Assembly: GCA_913009925.1 (NCBI GenBank)
Contig: CAJVWY010000077.1
Location: 1-6,055 of the forward strand
DNA from: an uncultured bacterium
GTDB lineage: Bacteria > Actinomycetota > Thermoleophilia > BMS3ABIN01
DNA: 6,055 nt
Direction of reading: 5' to 3'
Both the position numbers and the translations under genes were made by a program. Positions 1-6,055 of the stretch are shown piece by piece. Numbering within the stretch: the first letter of the stretch is position 1; each line of letters opens with the position of its first letter. Under the pieces are notes generated by a model, which searched no databases, was not told the origin of the DNA, and saw only the letters and a program-made list of their open reading frames with translations.

Positions 1-1
1 C

Positions 2-121
2 GATGCGTTTCACGCCACCAGGCCCAGGGAATGCGCCGTGTTCGACTGTCCGTTCCACGAGGCGGCCGTGCTGGCGCGCGACTGGATAGTTGAAAACCGG
101 AAACACCTGGAATTCATCTAG
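2..121 (+). CDS. C-terminal fragment of an unidentified protein (5' end outside the window)
   Basis: An open frame enters from the left edge and ends at TAG 119-121, giving 39 visible residues that finish ...ENRKHLEFI. The fragment reads like real protein: it has two cysteines five residues apart (visible residues 11 and 16), a CPFHE motif at 16-20, and a charged helical tail. The stop lies two bases before the ATG of the aminotransferase gene, the spacing expected of two neighbouring genes in one operon. By context it may be another nucleotide-sugar or glycan biosynthesis enzyme, but I do not recognise the family from this tail and assign no function. No complete domain or catalytic motif is visible. 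Confidence 0.65.
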   Translation, partial: DAFHATRPRECAVFDCPFHEAAVLARDWIVENRKHLEFI

Positions 122-123
122 TC

Positions 124-1254
124 ATGGGTGTCCCTTACATCGATCTGCGCGTCGGCTATGAAGACCTTAAGGCTGAGATCGATGCGGCTGTCTCCCGGGT
201 GCTTGCCGGCGGCTGCTTCGTGCTCGGCGAAAATGTCGAGGCCTTTGAGGAAGAATTCGGCCGCTGGCTGGGAGGGGTGGAGGTCGCCACGGTGAATTCC
301 GGAACCGATGCCCTGTACCTGGCGCTCAAAGCGCTGGACGTAGGTCCCGGTGACGAGGTGATCACCGTTTCCCATACCGCGGTGAATACGGCCCTGGCCA
401 TCTCCAAGGTCGGTGCCCGGCCGGTTTTCCTGGATGTGGATGATGATACCTATTGCATGGATACGGAGGGTTTGGAAAGGGCGAGGTCCGACCGGACCAG
501 GGCGGTCATGCCGGTGCATCTTTATGGACACCCGGCGGACATGGACCCCATAATGGCTTTTGCCGGGGAACACGGGCTGGCTGTGATAGAGGACTGTGCC
601 CAGGCCCATGGCGCCGCATACAAGGGGCGCGCGGCCGGAACCATCGGTACCGTGGGCTGCTTCAGTTTTTACCCCACAAAGAACCTGGGGGCCTGCGGCG
701 ACGGCGGCGCCGTGGTGACCGCCGACAGCGGCCTGGCGGCCAAGATCCGTTCACTGGCCAACTGCGGCCAGGGCCAGCAGCGATACCTGAACGTCTACAA
801 GGGCGATGTCAGCAGGCTGGACGAAATACAGGCGGCAATATTACGGATAAAGCTGAAGAGGCTGGATGAATATTCGGACAGGCGCCGGCGGGCTGCGGCT
901 GTTTATCACCGGGGGCTGGCCGGCTCGGGATTGACCCTGCCGGTGGAGCGGGAATGGGGGCGCCATGTTTATCATCTGTTCGTTATCCGGACAGCCAGGC
1001 GGGATGAATTACAGTCGTATCTGTCAACCAGGGGGGTGCGGACCCTTATCCACTATCCGGTCCCGGTGCATAAGCAGCCGGCTTATGCAGATGAGACGGG
1101 GGGTATGGTTCTGCCGGTCACTGAACGGATAGTGAAGGAGATCCTTTCGTTGCCCGTTTTCCCTGAGATCGACCAGGCACAGCTCAGCCAGGTAATCGAT
1201 TCTATCCTAGGTTTCGTACAGGAGAACCCGGATTGTCTGCAGCCGCCCTCCTGA
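124..1254 (+). CDS. DegT/DnrJ/EryC1 family PLP-dependent sugar aminotransferase
   Basis: This is a complete 376-residue protein, the usual family length. Family members transfer an amino group, usually from glutamate, to a keto-sugar nucleotide in the cytoplasm, making amino sugars for O-antigen, S-layer glycan or secondary metabolites. Visible landmarks are NSGTDAL at residues 58-64 (cofactor phosphate loop), IEDCAQAHGA at 155-164 (Asp157 should pair with the PLP pyridine nitrogen), SFYPTKNLGACGDGG at 181-195 with Lys186 as the Schiff-base lysine, SRLDEIQAAIL at 230-240, and HYPVPVHKQPAY at 310-321. The ATG at 124 is the only usable start: the frame has a stop at 91-93 and no ATG, GTG or TTG between. 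The ribosome binding site is weak (GGA near 109), so translational coupling to the upstream gene is likely. Oddity: the residue before Ser230 is Val, where relatives usually have Asn. FdtB- or QdtB-like 3-aminotransferases are plausible relatives, but the sugar cannot be named. Confidence 0.93.
   Translation: MGVPYIDLRVGYEDLKAEIDAAVSRVLAGGCFVLGENVEAFEEEFGRWLGGVEVATVNSGTDALYLALKALDVGPGDEVITVSHTAVNTALAISKVGARPVFLDVDDDTYCMDTEGLERARSDRTRAVMPVHLYGHPADMDPIMAFAGEHGLAVIEDCAQAHGAAYKGRAAGTIGTVGCFSFYPTKNLGACGDGGAVVTADSGLAAKIRSLANCGQGQQRYLNVYKGDVSRLDEIQAAILRIKLKRLDEYSDRRRRAAAVYHRGLAGSGLTLPVEREWGRHVYHLFVIRTARRDELQSYLSTRGVRTLIHYPVPVHKQPAYADETGGMVLPVTERIVKEILSLPVFPEIDQAQLSQVIDSILGFVQENPDCLQPPS
1220..1224 (+). 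promoter_or_regulatory. Ribosome binding site that fixes a TTG start
   Basis: AGGAG lies eight bases before TTG 1233-1235, inside the last codons of the aminotransferase gene. The next in-frame ATG of the downstream gene is at 1389-1391, inside a hydrophobic stretch, which would remove about 52 residues including the first membrane segment. The good match and spacing favour the TTG start. Confidence 0.7.
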
Positions 1255-3119
1255 GAAAACGTCTGACGGTCTGGCTGCCGCCGGCGCTGTCAGCAGGTTG
1301 TGGGGTCTTCGCCTGGACGCTGACGGGCGCGCTGGGTTGGGCGACCGGGGTACGGCTGGCGGCGGCGCTGGCGGCGGCGTTGGGACTGATGGCGGTGTGG
1401 CTGGCGGAATCCGGGCTTCTTTCCAGGTTGACGGGTATCCCGCTGCAAGACGCCTCGCGCAAGGTCGCCGTCTCCCTTATACCTTTCGTGGTTTTCCCGT
1501 TATCCTCGCCGTACCTCAGCCACAGGGTGTTCAGTTCCTTCCTGAAAGGGAACCCCTCGCTCACCCGCCTTGCCGCACTCTGTTTGTGGCTGCTGGGGAT
1601 ATCGGTGGCCGGCAGCATCTGTATAAAGCTGCTGTTATTCTGGCGGCGCTTCGACAAGGTGATCGCCGCCCTGGAGAAGAACTCAGTCCGCATCCTCTGG
1701 GGAGGGACGGCCCTGTATTTTGTGGTGTTTGCCGGGCTCGCCCTGCTGGCTTACAGCCAGTTCCGCTATCACAGTGATCTGGCCCAGTACAACCAGACCC
1801 TGTGGGCGACGCTCAGGGGCGACTTCTTTTATTCGTCCCTGGAGGAGACCTCCGGAAGTTACCTGAGCACCCACGTTTCGCCCTTCCTGTTGATGATCCT
1901 TCCGGTTTATGCCCTGTACCAGTCACCGGTCACGATCCTGTTGCTGCGGAGCCTGGCGCTGGCCCTGGCCGCGGTTCCGCTGTTTTATTGTGCTCGCAGG
2001 TTTACCGGCAGCGGGATTGCCGGGCTTTTACTGTCGGCGGCGTTCCTTTTTCATCCGGAGATAGTTTCACAGCACTTTACTTCAGGTTACGAGGTGGTTT
2101 TCGTCGCCGTGTTCTTCTTTGCGGCATTTTATTTCTTCATGGAGAAGCGGTTCGGCCTGTTCATGTTTTTCCTGTTGATGGTGTTGGCGGTACGGGAAGA
2201 CTTTATCCCGGCCGCCCTGGTCTTCTCCCTCTATTCATTGTTGAAGCGCATGCCCTGGAAATGGGTTATCGCTCCGTTCGCGGCCTGGATCGTCTGGCAG
2301 TCGGTCGTGGTGCTGATATTCACGGCCACGACCGAACACTGGGTCTTCAATCTTTATTACGGGCATTTCGGCGACTCGCCGGCGCAGATGATCAAGACGA
2401 TAGGGAGCCATCCTCTTTATGCCCTGGAGGAGACATGGCGCCTACAGAAAAGCTATGTTTACAATCTCCTCATGCCCATGGGTTTCATCCTGCCCTGGAC
2501 CAGCCTGGTGAGCATCTTCGCATTGCCGAACCTCGCAACCTTTATGGCGCGCAGCAACGATGTTTCTCTGGCGGCGGGGGGGATCGCCCATTACTCGGTT
2601 TTGATAGTATCAGCGCTTTGGCTGGGTATCGTCAGCTTCATCAACAGAGTGCAACAAAGGGTTTCAGCAGCGGCTAGACGCAAAACAGCTATAATATCTT
2701 CGGTGGTATTCATCGCCCTGATCGGTTCAACCGCACATCTGTGGACCTATAACCTTCCGTTAGGGGGGCCGGTGGAAGCGGCGGCCCTGAACAAGGCAAT
2801 CGATATGGTGCCCGCGGGCGCTCCTGTCGCCTCCAACGACGGACGGGTTTTCCCCCGCCTCTCATCACGTTGGGGCCTGTATGAGCCTCTGATCTGGGAC
2901 GTGCCGGAGGAGCCCGACAGGTTGCCGCAGGGCCTGGAGCAGCTGGAAAAGGCTGAATATGTGATTCTGAAACCGTTCGGGAACCGGTTTTATAATGATG
3001 AGGGGTCATTCAGCTTCGTGGTCGCACCGGGTAGTTCCTACCAGCTGATATTTGAAGAGGACGGCATAAGGGTCTACAGGAAGGCGGACTGGAGCCTGAA
3101 GGAACAGCCTGATGGATGA
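1233..3119 (+). CDS. DUF2079 multi-pass membrane protein, probable GT-C-type glycosyltransferase
   Basis: This 628-residue protein has roughly 12-14 hydrophobic segments. The DUF2079 signature follows the segment at about 155-174: SDLAQYNQTLWATLRGD at 181-197 (the relatives' DLGxxxQxLW motif), STHVSPFLLMILPVYALY at 212-229, a long hydrophobic run at 236-303, and VREDF at 320-324. The C-terminal soluble part (about 505-628) has PVASNDGRVFPRLSSR at 531-546 and EYVILKP at 575-581, as in other DUF2079 proteins. The family is uncharacterised but resembles GT-C transferases that use polyprenyl-phosphate sugars outside the membrane. Asp182, in the first large external loop, sits where GT-C enzymes carry the catalytic acid. 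The TTG start at 1233 overlaps the upstream gene by 22 bases and has a good ribosome binding site. The first 150 residues, with about four membrane segments, precede the recognisable family core. The family call is firm; the transferase activity is inference. Confidence 0.88.
   Translation: MSAAALLRKRLTVWLPPALSAGCGVFAWTLTGALGWATGVRLAAALAAALGLMAVWLAESGLLSRLTGIPLQDASRKVAVSLIPFVVFPLSSPYLSHRVFSSFLKGNPSLTRLAALCLWLLGISVAGSICIKLLLFWRRFDKVIAALEKNSVRILWGGTALYFVVFAGLALLAYSQFRYHSDLAQYNQTLWATLRGDFFYSSLEETSGSYLSTHVSPFLLMILPVYALYQSPVTILLLRSLALALAAVPLFYCARRFTGSGIAGLLLSAAFLFHPEIVSQHFTSGYEVVFVAVFFFAAFYFFMEKRFGLFMFFLLMVLAVREDFIPAALVFSLYSLLKRMPWKWVIAPFAAWIVWQSVVVLIFTATTEHWVFNLYYGHFGDSPAQMIKTIGSHPLYALEETWRLQKSYVYNLLMPMGFILPWTSLVSIFALPNLATFMARSNDVSLAAGGIAHYSVLIVSALWLGIVSFINRVQQRVSAAARRKTAIISSVVFIALIGSTAHLWTYNLPLGGPVEAAALNKAIDMVPAGAPVASNDGRVFPRLSSRWGLYEPLIWDVPEEPDRLPQGLEQLEKAEYVILKPFGNRFYNDEGSFSFVVAPGSSYQLIFEEDGIRVYRKADWSLKEQPDG
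1356..1379 (+). repeat. Perfect 12-bp tandem duplication inside the DUF2079 gene
   Basis: CTGGCGGCGGCG occurs twice in immediate succession, at 1356-1367 and 1368-1379. It is in frame and encodes Leu-Ala-Ala-Ala twice (residues 42-49) within a predicted membrane segment. It is most likely a slippage-type duplication that the membrane helix tolerates. No regulatory role is suggested. Confidence 0.8.
3099..3103 (+). promoter_or_regulatory. Ribosome binding site of the GT-C glycosyltransferase gene
   Basis: AAGGA (within GAAGGA) stands eight bases before ATG 3112-3114, inside the end of the DUF2079 gene. It supports this ATG over the out-of-frame ATG at 3116. The eight-base gene overlap points to coupled translation of the two membrane proteins. 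Confidence 0.65.
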
Positions 3120-4773
3120 AATCATAAATAATACAAGCGATACATTAACCAGGCCCCGGCTGAGCTCGGGCAGGATCCTGTTCCTGCTTATCCTGTTGGC
3201 GATGATAGTGCGCATCGTGGCGGTACTGTCGCGGCAGATGATCATGCTGGACGAAACCGCCTATGTGCGCATGGCGCAGAATCTTGTATCCGGAAACGGA
3301 GTGAAGGGGATCACCGAGGCAGGCAGGACCGCTACGCATTTTTCGCCGTTGCTGCCCTTGTTGATAGCAGGTTTATTCACGATAGTCAGGGATTACGTCG
3401 TTGCCGCCTATGTGGTCGTGATATTTTTCGGCAGCCTTATCCTGCTGCCGACCTATCTGTTGGGAAAAGAGTTCGTCAGTGAGAGGGTAGGGCTGATGGC
3501 GGCGGCGATCGTCGCGGTGCTGCCGTTGTTTGTTGACTATTCTTCCAGGATCTACAATGAGAGCGTCTATATTTTTTTCCTGACGCTGGCATTTGTGTTT
3601 GGATTCCACATGATCAAAGGGTGCCGGCTACCGTGCAGTACGCTGGCGGGAGCTTCGCTGGGGCTTGCCTATCTCGCCAATCCCGCGGCGATCTTTTATC
3701 CCCTTATTTTCCTGGTGCTGTTGGCGGCACGGAGTATCTACTATGGTCTGTGGCGTCAGATGATAAAGGCCATGTTGATCTTTCTGCTGTTCTTTTCCAT
3801 TTATGCCGTACCCTACTTTGTTTTCCTCCACGCGGAGCTGGGCGAGTGGACCTACAATGGAAAAGCCACCGGCGGCAACTACTACACCTCCACCCACGAT
3901 CTTAGTTACGGCACCCTGGCCTGGGAGAAGGAGCTTGAGGGGCTCACTGATGACGGAAAGGATGTTGTCGTCTTGCGACTCGATGAATACAACGACCCCC
4001 TGAAGAATTTTGTCAGGGAACCGGTGCTGGCGGCAAAGGTATTTGCCAGGCAGGGCAGCATCCTTATCACGGAGGAGATGCCGAAGATACTGCCGCTCTG
4101 GTTGCTGCCGTTACTGGGCCTCGGCCTGTTCGCCAGTGGCTGGAGCCGGCGACGGGCGGAGGGTGTCGGCTATTTTCTCCTGCTGATGACGCCGGCCCTG
4201 TTCGTCATAGCCTTCTATGTGCATGACCGTTTCTTCCTGTCGTTCCTGCCTCTGATAGCCGTATGGGTGGCCCAGGGCTGGCAGCGGCTCGAGCAATGGG
4301 GTGATGAGACATTACTCCTGTCCTTTGGCGAGGAACGCCATTCGTTGTGGCGGTCCAGGGTACCCTGGCTGGTAGGCATCGCTATCCTGGTGCCGCTACT
4401 GGTCTTCTCATTATCCATGGTGCTGAGGAAAAGCTATCCGATCCAATACCGGGTGGCGGGTGAATGGATCAAGGAGACTGCGGGGCCGGGGGAAAGGATA
4501 CTCAGCAGATATTATTCACCGGCTTTTTACGCTGACGGGATAGATGTGATCCTTCCTTACGCCGACTATCAAAAAACAACCGATTATGCCCGCGACAAAA
4601 GCGTCAACTACCTGGTGATCGGGAAGCAGGAGCTTGCTGACTGGCGGCCGGACCTTGCAAAACTGCTGATGCCTGCGGGTGAACACCCGCAGTGGGAGCT
4701 GGTCAAGACTCTTTATGAAGGGACCGATCGCGAGATAATGATCTTCAGGTTGAACCGGACGGATCTTGGATGA
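3112..4773 (+). CDS. GT-C family membrane glycosyltransferase (PMT/ArnT-like)
   Basis: This 553-residue integral membrane protein begins with a short cytoplasmic tail and a first membrane segment at about 21-39. Next comes the diagnostic GT-C loop motif LDETAYVRMAQNLVSGNG at 46-63, with Asp47-Glu48 as the presumed catalytic acidic pair, as in the PMT/ArnT superfamily. Further segments lie at about 95-117, 123-140, 150-167, 175-207 and 215-238. A large polar external loop (about 239-322) follows, then more segments to about 436. The loop RFFLSFLP at 373-380 matches the Arg-aromatic-Pro motif of these enzymes. The C-terminal soluble domain (about 440-553) would face outward. Family members move a sugar from a polyprenyl-phosphate carrier to lipid, glycan or protein. 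Start choice rests on the ribosome binding site and the 8-base overlap with the DUF2079 gene. The family is clear; donor and acceptor are unknown. It differs from true ArnT in length and in lacking any lipid A gene context. Confidence 0.88.
   Translation: MDEIINNTSDTLTRPRLSSGRILFLLILLAMIVRIVAVLSRQMIMLDETAYVRMAQNLVSGNGVKGITEAGRTATHFSPLLPLLIAGLFTIVRDYVVAAYVVVIFFGSLILLPTYLLGKEFVSERVGLMAAAIVAVLPLFVDYSSRIYNESVYIFFLTLAFVFGFHMIKGCRLPCSTLAGASLGLAYLANPAAIFYPLIFLVLLAARSIYYGLWRQMIKAMLIFLLFFSIYAVPYFVFLHAELGEWTYNGKATGGNYYTSTHDLSYGTLAWEKELEGLTDDGKDVVVLRLDEYNDPLKNFVREPVLAAKVFARQGSILITEEMPKILPLWLLPLLGLGLFASGWSRRRAEGVGYFLLLMTPALFVIAFYVHDRFFLSFLPLIAVWVAQGWQRLEQWGDETLLLSFGEERHSLWRSRVPWLVGIAILVPLLVFSLSMVLRKSYPIQYRVAGEWIKETAGPGERILSRYYSPAFYADGIDVILPYADYQKTTDYARDKSVNYLVIGKQELADWRPDLAKLLMPAGEHPQWELVKTLYEGTDREIMIFRLNRTDLG
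4673..4692 (+). repeat. Perfect 9-bp inverted repeat with a 2-base centre, inside the GT-C gene
   Basis: CTGCGGGTG (4673-4681) is followed by AA and then its exact reverse complement CACCCGCAG (4684-4692). In RNA the innermost pair would open to give an 8-bp stem with a 4-base loop. It encodes residues around 521-527 (Pro-Ala-Gly-Glu-His-Pro-Gln), about 80 bases before the stop. No T-run follows, so it is not an intrinsic terminator. It may be chance or a local mRNA structure. Confidence 0.6.
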
Positions 4774-4814
4774 GCTGTGGTCGCCGGTAAACAAACCAGG
4801 CAGAACGGCAGATT

Positions 4815-5954
4815 ATGACCAGGAGTAACCGGAAAAAAGTCATCCTGCTTTATCCCAGGAACCATTTCGACAGGGTCTATCACCCCTGGACCTGGGCGCC
4901 GCTGCCCATAATGGCGGTATCTGCGCCCCTGTTCGCCGAAGGGTACGATGTGGTGCTGCTGGACGCCAACCTGGAACCGCGATGGCGCGAGCGCCTGGTG
5001 GAAGAGTGCCGCGGCTCGCTGATGCTGGGCATCAGCTGCATGACCGGACCCCAGATCCATTTCGGGCTGGAGGCGGCGAAAGCCGTAAGGGAGGCGGGGC
5101 TGAAGCTGCCCATCATATGGGGTGGTTACCATCCCTCCATCCTGCCGGAGCAGACCAGCCGCAACCGGTTCGTCGACGCGGTGGTGCGGGGCCAGGGGGA
5201 GCTGACACTGCTGGAGCTGGCGGGCAGGTTGAGCCAGGGCGAGGATTTCGCCGACGTGGAGGGCATAACCTTCACCCGTGAAGGCGAGACCGTATCCAAT
5301 CCGGGGCGCAAGGTGGCGGATATAAACCAGTTCCCCCGCCTGCCCTATGAGAAACTGGAGCAGCCCCGGCGGTACCTGAACAACATGCACGTGGGTTCGC
5401 GTGTGATCAACTATGTTTCCAGCCAGGGTTGCCCGGCCCGCTGCCAGTTCTGCGCCGAGCCCCTGGTCTACGGGCGCCGCTGGAAGGCCTATACCCCGGA
5501 CCGGGTGCTCGCCGACCTGGAGTTCCTGGAGAGCTTCCTGGGAGTAAACGGCATAATGTATTTCGATTCCACCTATTTCGTCAACGAACGCCGCGCGGTG
5601 GAGATCTCCCAGAAGATGGTGGAGAAGGGCATGCGGTTCGGCTGGGCCGCCAATGCCCGGGCGCCGCAGTTGGGGAAGTTCGCGGACGCCACCTTCGATA
5701 TCCTCAAGCAGAGCGGGCTCTGGGCCTTCCTGGTGGGGGCCGAGAGCGGTTCGGAGACACAGCTGCATACGATGCAGAAGGATATAGAGCCGGAAGACAT
5801 CCTGGAAGCGGCGCGGGTGGCCACCCGGCATGGCGTCAAGATCTCCTACAGTTACATCATCGGTTTCCCGGGCGAGTCGGAGCAGGAGATAGAGGAGACC
5901 TGGCAGGTGATGGAACAGGTGTCGCGTATCGTCGGCGAGTACAATTCGCAGCTG
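4815..5954 (+). CDS. B12-binding-domain radical SAM protein, 3' truncated by the contig end
   Basis: 380 genuine residues are visible. Residues 7-140 look like a cobalamin-binding Rossmann domain: KVILLYPRN at 8-16, an APLPIMAVSAPLFAEGYDV stretch at 28-46, GGYHPSILPE at 103-112 and VRGQGELTLLEL at 124-135. I see no DxHxxG cobalt-ligand motif. The radical SAM core follows, with CPARCQFC at 206-213 (Cys206, Cys210 and Cys213 bind the 4Fe-4S cluster), VGAESGSE at 307-314 and YIIGFPGES at 347-355. Such enzymes are cytoplasmic or membrane-associated and perform methylation, cyclisation or rearrangement on lipids, sugars, peptides or cofactors. ATG 4815 is the only start after the in-frame stop at 4788-4790; the ribosome binding site is poor and the gap to the upstream gene is 41 bases. 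Family members commonly run to 450-550 residues, so about 70-170 residues are probably missing. The 19 codons and TAA that seem to finish the gene are library adapter, not biology. The substrate is unknown. Confidence 0.9.
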
Positions 5955-6012
5955 AGATCGGAAGAGCGTCGTGTAGGGAAAGAGTGTAGATCTCGGTGGT
6001 CGCCGTATCATT
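5955..6012. other. Illumina TruSeq universal adapter (library contamination)
   Basis: All 58 bases, from AGATCGGAAGAGC at 5955 to CGCCGTATCATT at 6012, match my recollection of the reverse complement of the TruSeq universal adapter. The first A is the base expected from A-tailed insert ligation, so the insert ends at 5954. This is an untrimmed read end carried into the assembly. In the upper frame it gives the artefact peptide starting RSEERRVGKEC; on the lower strand it gives one ending in STLFPYTTLFRS. Confidence 0.98.
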
Positions 6013-6055
6013 AAAAAAAAAAAAAACAGACACACGACTACCACCGACAGAAGTA
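6013..6055. other. Poly-A run and post-adapter read noise
   Basis: Fourteen A residues (6013-6026) directly follow the adapter, as when a sequencer reads past the end of a short fragment. The last 29 bases (6027-6055) have no coding or structural features I recognise. ACCACCGA within them is shared with the forward adapter sequence, but the surroundings do not align well. The whole stretch should be treated as non-genomic. Confidence 0.92.

Noticed and set aside
118..609. Minus-strand frame opposite the aminotransferase
   Set aside because: It lies opposite a well-supported gene, has His/Gly-rich shadow composition, and shows no recognisable motif or ribosome binding site.
1802..2677. 291-codon plus-strand frame inside the DUF2079 gene
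   Set aside because: It is fully contained in the DUF2079 gene in another frame and has low-complexity, Gly/Arg/Pro-rich composition with no family motif.
4774..4814. Possible terminator or promoter in the gap before the radical SAM gene
   Set aside because: There is no stem with a T-run and no convincing -35/-10 pair in these 41 bases, so they look like a simple intergenic spacer.
5429..5989. 186-codon plus-strand frame overlapping the radical SAM core
   Set aside because: It is a shadow frame rich in Gly, Pro and Arg, and its last residues (IGRASCRERV) are translated adapter.
6013..6026. Poly-A run as a possible terminator tract or polyadenylated transcript end
   Set aside because: It directly follows a full adapter sequence, so it is a read-past-the-end artefact and not a biological A tract.
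4713..6044. Long antisense open frame of 443 codons opposite the radical SAM gene
   Set aside because: Its start and first ~30 residues come from the poly-A, noise and adapter tail, and the rest lies opposite a gene with clear radical SAM motifs. It is a GC-rich shadow frame extended by contamination.

Overview
The window holds part of one co-directional (+ strand) gene cluster from a GC-rich bacterium. It looks like cell-envelope or surface-glycan biosynthesis. The source looks environmental, probably a metagenome or draft-genome contig: the right end is sequencing-library adapter, not genome. Fairly free use of ATA (Ile) and AGG (Arg) codons in an otherwise GC-rich sequence hints at an anaerobic or environmental lineage (some deep actinobacterial or deltaproteobacterial groups do this), but no marker gene is present and I assign no taxon.

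Layout. Bases 2-121 are the last 39 codons of an upstream gene I cannot identify. Two bases later (124-1254) comes a complete DegT/DnrJ/EryC1-type PLP-dependent sugar aminotransferase. It overlaps by 22 bases a 628-residue DUF2079 multi-pass membrane protein (1233-3119), which appears to start at TTG behind a good ribosome binding site. That gene overlaps by 8 bases a 553-residue GT-C/PMT-type membrane glycosyltransferase (3112-4773). After a 41-base gap comes a cobalamin-binding-domain radical SAM protein (4815 onward), cut off at base 5954. There is no promoter, terminator, RNA gene, CRISPR array or mobile element that I can support, and no gene-free stretch over 300 bases. The tight spacing and overlaps argue for one transcript that begins left of the window and continues past its right end.

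How the genes may work together (inference): the aminotransferase would make a nucleotide-linked amino sugar in the cytoplasm. The two membrane proteins have the architecture of lipid-linked-sugar-dependent glycosyltransferases, acting on the outer face of the membrane. The radical SAM enzyme may modify a sugar, lipid or other envelope component by chemistry such as methylation. Substrates cannot be read from the sequence.

Right end. Bases 5955-6012 match in full the reverse complement of the 58-base Illumina TruSeq universal adapter. A run of 14 A (6013-6026) and 29 bases of apparent read noise follow. Genomic sequence therefore ends at 5954. The apparent stop codon of the radical SAM gene, and a long antisense reading frame that begins in the tail, are artefacts.
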